A DNA stretch of 58,273 bases from JAVBSN01 sp031556525 (lineage in GTDB: Bacteria; Bacillota; Clostridia; Lachnospirales; Lachnospiraceae): contig JAVBSS010000047.1 of NCBI GenBank assembly GCA_031556525.1, forward strand, positions 1 through 58,273, written 5' to 3'. The notes under the pieces were generated by a model. It was not told the DNA's origin. It was given only the letters and a program-made list of their open reading frames with translations, and did no database searches. This document shows positions 23,660 through 32,205 of the stretch, piece after piece. Positions within the stretch are counted from its first letter, which is position 1. The number at the start of each line of letters is the position of its first letter. Both the position numbers and the translations under genes were made by a program.

Positions 23660-24585
23660 TTAAGATAGCAACTAGAGATAGTTATGGTGAAGCATTAGTA
23701 GAATTAGGAAAAGAACATGACAATTTAGTAGTATTAGATGCTGACTTAGCAGCTGCTACTAAAACAGTTACATTTAAGAAAGCATTTCCGGATAGACATA
23801 TAGATTGTGGTATTGCAGAATCAAATATGATGGGAATTGCAGCAGGTATAGCTTCTACAGGAAAAGTACCTTTTGCATCATCATTTGCAATGTTCGCAGC
23901 AGGAAGAGCATTTGAGCAAGTTCGTAACTCAATTGGATATCCAAAGTTAAACGTTAAGATTGGTGCTACTCACGCAGGTATATCTGTAGGTGAAGATGGA
24001 GCAACACATCAATGTAACGAAGATATAGCACTTATGAGAACTATACCAGGAATGGTAGTTATTAATCCTTCAGATGATGTTGAAGCTAAGGCAGCAGTTA
24101 AGGCAGCATATGAGCATAACGGTCCAGTTTATCTTAGATTTGGAAGACTTGCAGCTCCAGTTATAAATGGTAACGCTGACTATAAGTTTGAATTAGGTAA
24201 GGGTGTTGTATTAAGAGAAGGTAAGGACATTACTATTATTGCAACAGGTCTTATGGTTTCTGAATCATTAGAAGCAGCTAATTTATTAGCAGCAGACGGA
24301 GTAGATGCGAAGGTTATTAATATTCATACAATTAAGCCATTAGATGAAGAATTAGTAATTGAAGCAGCAAAGACAACAAATAAGATTATTACTGTTGAAG
24401 AACATTCAGTAATTGGTGGACTTGGAAGTGCTGTATGTGACGTTCTATGCGAGAAGCAACCAGCAAAAGTTCAGAAAATAGGAATGTATGATATGTTTGG
24501 TGAATCTGGACCAGCAGTAGAATTACTTAAGAAATACAAACTTGATGCACAGGGAATATATGAGCAAATAAAAGAACAATTATAA
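23647..24585 (+). CDS. Transketolase, C-terminal subunit
   Basis: This 312-residue protein is the pyrimidine-binding and C-terminal half of the split transketolase. It includes DADLAAATKTVTFKKAFPDR, CGIAESNMMGIAAGIA (with the Glu that activates TPP) and SVGEDGATHQCNEDIALMR, then a C-terminal domain ending in a TVEEHSVIGGLGSAV segment. It starts within the end of the N-terminal subunit gene, so the two polypeptides should be made in equal amounts. A hairpin terminator follows 11 bases after the stop. Confidence 0.93.
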   Translation: MSEVIKIATRDSYGEALVELGKEHDNLVVLDADLAAATKTVTFKKAFPDRHIDCGIAESNMMGIAAGIASTGKVPFASSFAMFAAGRAFEQVRNSIGYPKLNVKIGATHAGISVGEDGATHQCNEDIALMRTIPGMVVINPSDDVEAKAAVKAAYEHNGPVYLRFGRLAAPVINGNADYKFELGKGVVLREGKDITIIATGLMVSESLEAANLLAADGVDAKVINIHTIKPLDEELVIEAAKTTNKIITVEEHSVIGGLGSAVCDVLCEKQPAKVQKIGMYDMFGESGPAVELLKKYKLDAQGIYEQIKEQL

Positions 24586-24595
24586 TATAAAATGT

Positions 24596-24635
24596 AAATG
24601 TCTAATCATTAAATATTAGTGGTTAGACATTTGTT
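24596..24635 (+). terminator. Hairpin terminator after the transketolase pair
   Basis: AAATGTCTAA and TTAGACATTT form a 10-bp stem with a 17-base loop. The T-run is short, so some read-through into the next gene is likely. Confidence 0.6.
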
Positions 24636-24651
24636 CTAAACGGAGAGAATT

Positions 24652-25542
24652 ATGGACGATAACATGCAAGAAGAATTAATTCAGAAAAAAATTCTTACAC
24701 CTGAAGAAGAGAGAATTCGTAAGGTAGAGAGAAGTATAATTAAAACTTATAGAAAAAGTATTTGGAGAAAATTCGTTAAAGGAATTCAAGAATATGACAT
24801 GATTAAACCAGGAGATAACATAGCTGTATGTATATCTGGTGGTAAGGATTCTATGCTTCTTGCAAAACTTATGCAAGAGTTATTAAAGCATGGCAAATTT
24901 GAGTTTGGCGTAAAGTTTTTAGTTATGGATCCAGGCTATAATAAGGAAAATAGAGAAAAGATAGAATATAATGCTAAGATACTTGGTATTCCAATACAGG
25001 TGTTTGAGACTAATATATTTGATTCAGTAGTTAATGTTGAAGATTCACCTTGTTACTTATGTGCTAGAATGAGACGAGGTTATTTATATAGATTTGCTAA
25101 GGAATTAGGCTGCAATAAAATAGCTCTAGGACACCATTTTGATGATGTTATAGAAACAGTATTAATGGGTATGTTCTATGGTGGTCAGGTTCAGACTATG
25201 ATGCCTAAGTTACATAGTACTAACTTTGAAGGAATGGAATTAATAAGACCTATGTATCTTGTTGAAGAAGATGCAATTATAAAGTGGCGTGATAATAATG
25301 AATTAGAGTTTATTCAATGTGCATGTAGATTTACAGAAAATACAGTAACTCATGATACAGGAGAAAGTACTTCTAAGAGGCAAGAGATGAAGGAACTTAT
25401 TAAGAAATACAAAGATATCAATCCTAATATGGGTAAAAATATATTTAGAAGTATGCATGATATTAATCTAAGAACAATTATTGGTTATCATAATGAAAAT
25501 ATGGAATATAATTTTCTAGATGATTATGATGAGCGTGGGTAG
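24652..25542 (+). CDS. TtcA-like PP-loop ATPase (tRNA thiolation family)
   Basis: This 296-residue protein has the PP-loop motif AVCISGGKDSMLLAKLMQ (about 55-72) that activates a tRNA base by adenylation, and CYLCARMRRGYLY (about 128-140) with a CxxC pair, plus ALGHHFDDVIETVLMG. These match the TtcA/TtuA group, which thiolates tRNA with the help of an iron-sulfur cluster. The exact tRNA position is uncertain in Firmicutes homologs. GGAGAG precedes ATG 24652. It leads a run of metabolic genes (dipeptidase, serine acetyltransferase, LUD protein). Confidence 0.82.
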   Translation: MDDNMQEELIQKKILTPEEERIRKVERSIIKTYRKSIWRKFVKGIQEYDMIKPGDNIAVCISGGKDSMLLAKLMQELLKHGKFEFGVKFLVMDPGYNKENREKIEYNAKILGIPIQVFETNIFDSVVNVEDSPCYLCARMRRGYLYRFAKELGCNKIALGHHFDDVIETVLMGMFYGGQVQTMMPKLHSTNFEGMELIRPMYLVEEDAIIKWRDNNELEFIQCACRFTENTVTHDTGESTSKRQEMKELIKKYKDINPNMGKNIFRSMHDINLRTIIGYHNENMEYNFLDDYDERG

Positions 25543-25550
25543 GTAGAAAT

Positions 25551-26537
25551 ATGAAATATATAGATATGCATTGTGATACATTACAGATGTATGTAGACAC
25601 AAATAATGAAAAAGACTTATATAATAATAGTAAATGTGTAAATATACCTAAGTTAATTAAAGGTGAGGCTATAGTTCAATTTTTTGCAATATTCATGTTA
25701 GAACCTGACCATTATGGACTTATGGGTTTACCGAAAATATCAGATGATGAATTGGTTAGAAGATTATATAAGGGTTACTGTGAAAATATAGATAAATACA
25801 GTGAATATATATCATGGGTAAAGGATTTTGATGACATATCTAGAAATATAGATGCTAATAGAATATCAGCAGTATTAACATTAGAAGATGGTAGAATAAT
25901 TGGTAATGATATAGAGAATGTTAGAAAGCTATATGATAAGGGATTTAGAGGAATAGGACTTACATGGAACTCTGAAAACACATTAGGATATCCGAATTCC
26001 ACAGATGCTAATATAATGAATGCTGGATTAAAGCCATTTGGAAAAGAAGTAGCTAGATATATGCAAGAGTTAGGAATGGTAGTAGACGTATCACATTTAT
26101 CTGATGGTGGATTCTATGATGTTGCAGAGATTAGTAAAAGTACTAAGATACCATTTGTAGCAACTCATTCTAATTGTAGAGCAATAGGAACTGCAACTAG
26201 AAATATGACAGACGATATGATAAAAGAACTTGCTAATTGTGGTGGTGTTATGGGGCTTAATTTCTATCCTGGTTTCTTGACAAAGGAGGAAACAAATAAT
26301 ACTCTATGTAAAATAGAATATTTAATTAGCCATCTTAAGCATATGGTTAATATAGGTGGTATAGATTGCGTAGCAATAGGTACAGATTTTGATGGATGTG
26401 ATGGTGAATTTGAGATTGAAGATTCATCGAAGATGCAAACACTATTTGAAGCTATGGCTAGCAATGGATTTACAAATAATGAAATAGAAAAAATATCTCA
26501 TAAAAATGTTTTAAGAGTATTGGAGGATATATTATAA
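25551..26537 (+). CDS. Membrane dipeptidase (peptidase family M19)
   Basis: This 328-residue protein is a metallopeptidase of the renal-dipeptidase type. The N-terminal YIDMHCDTLQMY provides the HxD zinc ligands; VLTLEDGRIIG contains the bridging Glu; VDVSHLSDGGF and VATHSNCRAIG hold two further metal His residues; and IGTDFDGCDGEFE is the conserved C-terminal motif. No signal peptide is seen, so it is probably cytoplasmic and cleaves dipeptides. It starts eight bases after the TtcA-like stop, in one operon. Confidence 0.93.
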   Translation: MKYIDMHCDTLQMYVDTNNEKDLYNNSKCVNIPKLIKGEAIVQFFAIFMLEPDHYGLMGLPKISDDELVRRLYKGYCENIDKYSEYISWVKDFDDISRNIDANRISAVLTLEDGRIIGNDIENVRKLYDKGFRGIGLTWNSENTLGYPNSTDANIMNAGLKPFGKEVARYMQELGMVVDVSHLSDGGFYDVAEISKSTKIPFVATHSNCRAIGTATRNMTDDMIKELANCGGVMGLNFYPGFLTKEETNNTLCKIEYLISHLKHMVNIGGIDCVAIGTDFDGCDGEFEIEDSSKMQTLFEAMASNGFTNNEIEKISHKNVLRVLEDIL

Positions 26538-26566
26538 ATATCTCTGATAAGATGAGGAGGAATAAA

Positions 26567-27472
26567 ATGAGCGGTAAATTTAACGAAAATCTACCTGAGC
26601 TAGTAGAAGCAATAACTTCTAATTATGGTCAGGAGGAAATATTTCTTGCAAAGGATAACCTTAGAGTACCTTCAAGAAATGTAATTATAAATATATTAAG
26701 TGAGTTTAGAAAAATTATGTTCCCAGGATATTTTGGAACGGAGCATATAGATAATAAAAATGCAGGATATTTTGTTGGGCACATTTTAACTAAGATTAAT
26801 GAATTATTAGTACCACAAGTGGAGCAAGCCCTATCTTATGCAAGCAATACAAGTATAAATGACGAGATAAAAGAGAAAGCAGAAGACATATGTGTTGATA
26901 TATTAAAAGAAGTTCCTAATATACAACAAATGTTACTTCTTGATATAGATGCAGCTCTAGAGGGTGATCCAGCATCAGGAAGTAAGGAACAAATTATATT
27001 CTCTTATCCAGGATTATTTGCAATATTTATATATAGAATAGCACATGAATTTTATATAAGAAACATACCTTATATACCAAGGATTATGACAGAGCATGCT
27101 CATAGTAAAACAGGAATTGATATTAATGCAGGAGCAACAATAGGTAAGTATTTCTTTATCGACCATGGTACAGGAGTTGTAATAGGTGAGACTACTATAA
27201 TTGGAGATAGAGTAAAGATATATCAAGGTGTTACTTTAGGTGCATTATCTACTAAGGGTGGAATTAGTTTAGCAGGAACTAAGAGACATCCTACTATAGA
27301 AGATGATGTAACTATATATTCTGGAGCAACTATATTAGGTGGAGCAACTGTAATAGGAAGCGAAGCAGTTATAGGCGGTAATGCATTTATAACAAAATCT
27401 GTTCCGTCAGGATGCAAGGTAACTATTAAGAATCCAGAGCATGATATTAAATGTGAGAAATGCGAGTTATAA
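26567..27472 (+). CDS. cysE: Serine O-acetyltransferase (CysE/EpsC-like)
   Basis: This 301-residue enzyme makes O-acetylserine from serine and acetyl-CoA, the first step of cysteine synthesis. The N-terminal helical domain runs to about residue 165; the C-terminal left-handed beta-helix shows hexapeptide repeats (GIDINAGATIG, IDHGTGVVIGETTIIGD, VTLGALSTKGG, GATILGGATVIG). The longer N-terminus resembles the EpsC-type serine acetyltransferases. ATG 26567 is preferred: GAGGAGG lies seven bases upstream and overlaps an earlier ATG. It ends in a Cys-containing tail (CEKCEL). It lies in the operon with a dipeptidase that could supply serine or cysteine. Confidence 0.9.
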   Translation: MSGKFNENLPELVEAITSNYGQEEIFLAKDNLRVPSRNVIINILSEFRKIMFPGYFGTEHIDNKNAGYFVGHILTKINELLVPQVEQALSYASNTSINDEIKEKAEDICVDILKEVPNIQQMLLLDIDAALEGDPASGSKEQIIFSYPGLFAIFIYRIAHEFYIRNIPYIPRIMTEHAHSKTGIDINAGATIGKYFFIDHGTGVVIGETTIIGDRVKIYQGVTLGALSTKGGISLAGTKRHPTIEDDVTIYSGATILGGATVIGSEAVIGGNAFITKSVPSGCKVTIKNPEHDIKCEKCEL

Positions 27473-27496
27473 GTTAGAGGTATAGGAGGATAATTT

Positions 27497-28138
27497 ATGA
27501 GTACACCAATAGAGCAAAGAAATAAATGCTTAGGGGAAAAGGTTGTTAAGTCATTAAATGCTAGACACTTTGAAGCATATTACTGTGCAGATAGTACAGT
27601 AGCCCTAGATAAAGCGTTAGAACTTATTCCTAAGGGAGATACTGTAGCTTGGGGAGGTTCAATGACTATTAGAGATATTGGACTTACAAAAGCACTTTAT
27701 GAAGGCGATTATACCGTTTTAGATAGAGATATAACTGATATACCAGCAGAGAAAGAAGAGATTGCAAGAAAATCATTACTAGCAGATACTTATATAACTA
27801 GCAGCAATGCAGTTAGTGAAGATGGTCAGTTAGTAAATATTGATGGTTATGGAAATAGAGTTGCCGCAATGATATTTGGACCTAAAAGTGTTGTAGTAAT
27901 AGTAGGTATAAATAAAATTGTTAAGACAGCAGATGATGCAATGAAGAGAGCAAGAAATATAGCAGCACCAATAAATGTACAGAGATTTCCAAGTAAAAAG
28001 ACTCCATGTATGATAACTGGAAGTTGTGAGAATTGCATATCAGATGATTGTATATGTGCATATATGGTTACAACAAGAGTAAGTAATCCTCATAAAAAGA
28101 TTAAAGTTATTATTGTAGGCGAAGAATTAGGATACTAG
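27497..28138 (+). CDS. LUD-domain protein (LutC/YkgG-like)
   Basis: This 213-residue protein belongs to the LUD (lactate utilization, former DUF162) family. It has AWGGSMTIRDIGLTKAL (about 54-70), the typical G-G-S substrate loop, VNIDGYGNRVAAMIFGPK (about 118) and VVIVGINKIVKTADDA. The C-terminus has a cluster of cysteines (GSCENCISDDCICAY) that may bind a metal. LutC partners LutA and LutB are absent nearby, as is common for stand-alone clostridial copies. AGGAGG precedes ATG 27497. It closes the operon. Confidence 0.88.
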   Translation: MSTPIEQRNKCLGEKVVKSLNARHFEAYYCADSTVALDKALELIPKGDTVAWGGSMTIRDIGLTKALYEGDYTVLDRDITDIPAEKEEIARKSLLADTYITSSNAVSEDGQLVNIDGYGNRVAAMIFGPKSVVVIVGINKIVKTADDAMKRARNIAAPINVQRFPSKKTPCMITGSCENCISDDCICAYMVTTRVSNPHKKIKVIIVGEELGY

Positions 28139-28139
28139 G

Positions 28140-28895
28140 CTACACATATTTTTTTAGACTAATATAAATACGACCTTTACGAGTCTCATTTCCAGAATCT
28201 ATAAATATATATTTGCCATGACCCCGTATAACAAGTATGTCATTGGGCTTTAGCAACTGGCTATTATTTTCACATAATAGTCCATTGATATATATTTTCT
28301 TATCTCGAAATAGATTCAAACTTTGACTTCTAGAAGTCTTTAATAACACAGAAATTATGGCATCAGCTCGTAAAGAAGCAACTATAACAGAAACATCTTC
28401 TAGTGTAGGAGATGTTTCTGTTATATTATTATCTACTATAGAACATTTAACATGAGTATGTTTAACTTTAGTAAGATTATCTAAAATATAATCAGCAATC
28501 TTATCCAAGCACTATACATAACCAGAATTATTCTTTATAAATATATCTCCAATAACATTTCTTTCTATACCAAGATTAAGTATAGCACCAAGAAAATCTC
28601 TATGCGAAAATGTATCAGAAAACTTCTTTAGTAATGGAGTTATTTGAATTAAGCGTATAGGAAATTCACATTCATATCCAAAATCATTAACTGAGCCAAA
28701 GGCTATTAGTTGTCGTTCACATTGTTCGTTTCCACCATAAGCACTATATCCAATAAAATTAATCTCATTAGACATAGTATAAAATGTATTTAACTCATTT
28801 ATACTTAGAAAGTTAGTGAAAATGTAAGTATTTTGTTTGTAAGCCTTCTGGGCTAATTCTGAAAATCTCTTTTTTAATGAAAGTTCGTTATCCAT
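28140..28895 (-). pseudogene. ylmH: ylmH-like S4-domain RNA-binding protein gene with an in-frame amber codon
   Basis: The whole region codes for a 251-residue YlmH-like protein if one TAG at 28514-28512 is read through. The upstream part (127 codons) holds the N-terminal domain (FTNFLSINELNTFYTM, GYSAYGGNEQCERQLIAF) and ends GYV; the same frame continues CLDKIADYILDN and includes the S4 RNA-binding domain (SRSQSLNLFRDKKIYINGLL) and TRKGRIYISLKKYV. YlmH works in ribosome quality control and division-cluster biology. A TTG at 28508 could restart translation of the S4 half but has no good ribosome site. A nonsense mutation is the simplest reading. Confidence 0.75.
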
Positions 28896-28930
28896 GTTAT
28901 TATTCCAATTCTGTGTTATAGTTTAGGTAA

Positions 28931-28972
28931 CACCCTAGACACTATTTCAAAATATAGTAAGTGTCTAGGTGT
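28931..28972. repeat. Hairpin element related to the 7904-8017 repeats
   Basis: CTAGACACT and AGTGTCTAG form a stem extended by outer CACC/GGTG. The minus-strand stretch TGCACACCTAGACACTTA differs at one position from 7951-7968 in the tandem repeat. It lies between the serine hydrolase stop and the ylmH start and may also act as a terminator, though no T-run follows. Confidence 0.55.
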
Positions 28973-28983
28973 GCATTTACAAT

Positions 28984-29955
28984 TTAGTTCTCAAATATAG
29001 GTTCAATATATTTTTTAATAAATTCAATTCTATCAGTGACATTTGGCTTGAAGAGAGAAGCTATTGAAATCACCATGTTTTTCTGTGTGTTAACATATAT
29101 TACATTTCCGCCGTCGCCCATTGCAGCAAAGCCGTTTTCATTAATCCACCATAAATATCCATATGATAGATTTTGCTTTTCCCATCGGCTATGTTCGGCA
29201 GTACTCTCAGCTATCCATTTTGAAGACACGATTTGTTTTCCGTCCCAGATTCCGTTATTCAAGTATAATTGACCTAGTTTAGCCATATCTAGAGGAGAAA
29301 GTGTTAGTCCCCAGCCGGCTGTATTTGTTCCAACTTTATCAGTAACCCAACCACTGGTATTAGTAGATTTATTAAATTCTAGTTGTTCCTCCTTAGAGTG
29401 GAAGATTATATTACTTTCAACAGTGATTCCTAATGGTAAGAATAAGTTTTCTGTTGCAAAGTCAAATACAGATTGTCCAGTTGCGTTTACAAGAATACCT
29501 GACAAAATATCTGGACCTATAAGAGGAGTGTATCTAAATGTTCCTATTTTTCCTTTGCCACCTAATAAATCAAGAGTGAATTTTACACTATCATCACTTG
29601 TGAAATATTTTATGTAAGGGGCAAACTTATATTTATAGGGTGCAGTCATTGTCAACAAATCCTTAAGCGTAATATTTTGTATTGTGTTCTCTCTTTTCTT
29701 AACTACATAGTCAGGAAAAAAATCTAATGCCTTCTGGTCGGTGCTTTGTATGTATCCTTTGTCCATAGCAATCCCAATCAATATAGAAATAATACTTTTT
29801 GTTACTGAATAAATATGAATACGGCTAGTAGCAGTACATTCATTAAAGTAACCTTCATATAATGGATTGCCGTCCTTTAATACAGCTATACCAGCAATAT
29901 TGTTATAGTCACTGTGTACCATCTTCTCAAACTCTTTAATTTTTTCTTGGTTCAT
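28984..29955 (-). CDS. Serine hydrolase of the class C beta-lactamase family
   Basis: This 323-residue protein belongs to the beta-lactamase/penicillin-binding-like esterase group. The catalytic SxxK is SVTKSII (Ser at about residue 51), and FRYTPLIGPDILSG supplies the Y-x-N-like region (tyrosine, with the usual Asn not obvious). GYLWWINENGFAAMGDGGNVIYV gives the C-terminal Gly-rich strand that replaces KTG. There is no signal peptide, so it is probably cytoplasmic; hydrolysis of esters or small peptides is more likely than antibiotic resistance. GGAGAT precedes ATG 29955. Confidence 0.82.
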   Translation of the reverse strand: MNQEKIKEFEKMVHSDYNNIAGIAVLKDGNPLYEGYFNECTATSRIHIYSVTKSIISILIGIAMDKGYIQSTDQKALDFFPDYVVKKRENTIQNITLKDLLTMTAPYKYKFAPYIKYFTSDDSVKFTLDLLGGKGKIGTFRYTPLIGPDILSGILVNATGQSVFDFATENLFLPLGITVESNIIFHSKEEQLEFNKSTNTSGWVTDKVGTNTAGWGLTLSPLDMAKLGQLYLNNGIWDGKQIVSSKWIAESTAEHSRWEKQNLSYGYLWWINENGFAAMGDGGNVIYVNTQKNMVISIASLFKPNVTDRIEFIKKYIEPIFEN

Positions 29956-30049
29956 ATAATATATCTCCTTAATGTGATATAAGGATATCCTTAAAGTAAA
30001 TGATAAATCTATTAAAAATTCTTTGCAACCCCCTATTTAAAAAAATGTG

Positions 30050-30105
30050 TTGACAATATGATGACTTTGTATTATTGTATTAATAGCATAATACAATAAT
30101 ACAAA
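30050..30105 (+). promoter_or_regulatory. Promoter overlapped by a perfect 17-bp palindromic operator (YtrA-type)
   Basis: TTGACA at 30050-30055 is followed after 17 bases by TATTGT (30073-30078). The operator has two perfect 17-base arms, TTTGTATTATTGTATTA (30066-30082) and its exact reverse complement (30089-30105), with a six-base centre. The left arm covers the -10 region and the right arm reaches the ribosome binding site, so a bound dimeric GntR protein would block initiation. The first gene of the operon encodes such a regulator. Confidence 0.85.
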
Positions 30106-30116
30106 GGAGGTGTGCT

Positions 30117-30482
30117 ATGAATTGGGAATTTAATAACGATACACCCATATATCTGCAAATTATGGAACAAATAAAGGCGCAGATAGCAATAGGCAACATT
30201 AAAGCAGGCGATAAGCTGCCGCCAGTTAGAGAAATGGCAGTAGAAGCAGAAGTTAATCCTAACACTATGCAAAAAGCATTATCTGAGTTAGAGAGAGAAG
30301 GACTAGTGTATTCACAGAGAACTTCTGGAAGATTTGTATCAGATAATAGTGAGAAAGTAAAATCAATACAAGAAGAACTGCTTATTGAATATATGAGTAG
30401 CTTTACAGAAAATATGAGTAAGCTTGGATATACCCGAGAAGAAGCAGCAAATTTGTATATGGAGTATAGCAAGAAAAAATAG
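30117..30482 (+). CDS. GntR-family regulator, YtrA subfamily
   Basis: This 121-residue protein has an N-terminal winged helix-turn-helix (IYLQIMEQIKAQIAIGNIKAGDKLPPVREMAVEAEV in parts; VNPNTMQKALSELEREGLVY) and a short C-terminal helical dimerisation tail, the size and layout of the YtrA subfamily. It should bind the adjacent palindrome and repress its own operon, which contains an ABC transporter. AAAGGAGG precedes ATG 30117. In Bacilli, homologs respond to cell-wall-active peptides or acetoin-related conditions. Confidence 0.93.
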   Translation: MNWEFNNDTPIYLQIMEQIKAQIAIGNIKAGDKLPPVREMAVEAEVNPNTMQKALSELEREGLVYSQRTSGRFVSDNSEKVKSIQEELLIEYMSSFTENMSKLGYTREEAANLYMEYSKKK

Positions 30483-30493
30483 GAGGAGATTAT

Positions 30494-31192
30494 ATGAGCA
30501 ATTTAGTTGAATGCAAGGATTTGAATAAGAGTTATAAAAAGTTTCATGCATTAAAAGATTTTTCTATAGAGATAGAAAGTGGTAAGATAATAGGGCTTCT
30601 TGGACCTAACGGAAGTGGTAAGTCAACATTTATAAAAATATTAAGTGGGGTTCTTAAAGGAGATTCTGGAGAAGTTACTATAGATGGAAATCCTATAAGT
30701 TTAGATAGCAAGAAAATAGTATCATATTTACCAGAGAGAACTTATTTTTCAACATCTATGAAGGTTATTGATTATATGGAGATGTTCAAGGATTTTTATG
30801 AGGATTTTAACTATAACACAGCAAAAGAGATGCTTGAAAGATTGGATATATCCCTAGATGCAAGGATTAAATCTTTATCGAAAGGAACAAGAGAAAAAGT
30901 TCAATTAGTATTAGTTATGAGTAGAGAAGCTAAGTTGTATCTGTTAGATGAGCCAATAGGTGGTGTTGATCCAGCGGCAAGAGATTATATTCTTAAAACC
31001 ATTATTTCTAATTACAATGAGGATGCAAGTGTTATTATATCTACACATTTAATAGCTGATGTTGAGAAAGTTCTCGATGATATTATATTTATTAAAAATG
31101 GAGAATTAGTATTGCATAATACAGTAGATGAGATTAGAGAAGAGCATAAAAAATCAGTAGATGCGTTATTTAGGGAGGTGTTTGCATGTTAG
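30494..31192 (+). CDS. ABC transporter ATP-binding protein (YtrB-like)
   Basis: This 232-residue ATPase has Walker A GPNGSGKSTFIK (about 37-48), LSKGTREKVQLVLVMSR (signature with KGT in place of GGQ), Walker B LYLLDEPIGGVDP and ISTHLIADVE. Such altered signatures are common in the YtrB/BcrA-type ATPases of peptide-resistance exporters. AGGAGG precedes ATG 30494. It overlaps the permease start by seven bases and lies directly behind its regulator, as in ytr operons. Confidence 0.92.
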   Translation: MSNLVECKDLNKSYKKFHALKDFSIEIESGKIIGLLGPNGSGKSTFIKILSGVLKGDSGEVTIDGNPISLDSKKIVSYLPERTYFSTSMKVIDYMEMFKDFYEDFNYNTAKEMLERLDISLDARIKSLSKGTREKVQLVLVMSREAKLYLLDEPIGGVDPAARDYILKTIISNYNEDASVIISTHLIADVEKVLDDIIFIKNGELVLHNTVDEIREEHKKSVDALFREVFAC

Positions 31193-31977
31193 GAAAATTA
31201 TTAAAACATGAATACAAAGCAACATATAAAATGTTTCTAAGTGTATATATATTTGTAGCAATAGTAGGTGTAATATCTCTAATGTTCAATGAGTTAAACG
31301 AGAAATCACCAATGAATACAGTTTTTTCAGTATGTAGCATAACTATGAAAGGAGTATTAATTATAGCCATAGTCGTAATGCTTATAGGAACAGTGTTGAT
31401 GTATATACTAAGATACAGAAGTAATATTTTGAAAGATGAAGGATATCTAATGAATACACTTCCAGTAAAAGCAAGAGATTTAGTGTTATCCAAATTAATA
31501 TCAGTTATAGTATGGTTGTTGGTTACAGCATTTGTTTCATACTGTGCATATTCAATATCAAAACTAGATTTCTTCTGGGCTGAATCTATGCTAAAAAGTT
31601 TTTTTGAAGGTATGGGGGCAAAAATACTTATACCATTTATAGCATATTTGTTTGTAGATATAATATTGATAATGAGCCAACTATTTACTAGTCTAAGTGT
31701 AGGGTATACATTTTCGGATAATAAAGATGTAATGTCACTAGCAGCATATGCAGGAACTTATGTGATAGTTCAGTTATCGAATATAATTGGATTAATAATT
31801 ACTAGTTTTATAAACTTTGGTGGATTAAAAATTATAATAGAATCGGAATCCAATGAAATTCCAACAGACTTTGCAAATAGCATGTTTATAATTATGGGAA
31901 TTATAGCAGTGCTTTTAGTAATATTATTTAATACAGTATCTATTAAAATGTTAAGTAATAAGCTTAATTTAGAGTAA
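31186..31977 (+). CDS. ABC transporter permease subunit
   Basis: This 263-residue protein has about six transmembrane helices and the ABC-2-like arrangement with KDEGYLMNTLPVKARDLVLSKLI, the conserved cytoplasmic segment before helix 3 in YtrC/YtrF-like permeases. GGGAGGTG lies upstream of ATG 31186, which overlaps the ATPase stop (ATGTTAG). Together with that ATPase it should form an exporter whose substrate is likely to be an antimicrobial or envelope-stress compound; that is inferred from the regulator type. Confidence 0.85.
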   Translation: MLGKLLKHEYKATYKMFLSVYIFVAIVGVISLMFNELNEKSPMNTVFSVCSITMKGVLIIAIVVMLIGTVLMYILRYRSNILKDEGYLMNTLPVKARDLVLSKLISVIVWLLVTAFVSYCAYSISKLDFFWAESMLKSFFEGMGAKILIPFIAYLFVDIILIMSQLFTSLSVGYTFSDNKDVMSLAAYAGTYVIVQLSNIIGLIITSFINFGGLKIIIESESNEIPTDFANSMFIIMGIIAVLLVILFNTVSIKMLSNKLNLE

Positions 31978-32007
31978 ACTTTAAGTAAATATTATTAGAG
32001 AGAGATT

Positions 32008-32205
32008 ATGAGTAAGAAAAAAGAATGGATTTGTTTAATGGTAGGATTTTTTGGTGCTATACTAGGTTTGTATGGTGTATTATCCTTCAATCAGTTTGTA
32101 TTAATGTCGTTACCTTTAGGGTTAAGAATGATAAGCATGATAATTGCACATGGAGTATATGATGCTTTAATAACTGTTTTGGCATCTACTTTACTAAATC
32201 TTTGA
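32008..32205 (+). CDS. Small two-helix membrane protein
   Basis: This 65-residue protein has two hydrophobic helices (about 8-28 and 34-62) and a Lys-rich start. AGAGAGA lies six bases before ATG 32008. It follows the permease by 30 bases and may belong to the same operon. Its last 20 bases overlap the 3' end of the convergent ThiF-family gene. No family recognised. Confidence 0.6.
   Translation: MSKKKEWICLMVGFFGAILGLYGVLSFNQFVLMSLPLGLRMISMIIAHGVYDALITVLASTLLNL

Noticed and set aside
28512..28514. TAG in ylmH as a pyrrolysine or reassigned codon
   Set aside because: TAG ends many ordinary genes in the window, and YlmH is not a known pyrrolysine protein; a nonsense mutation is simpler.
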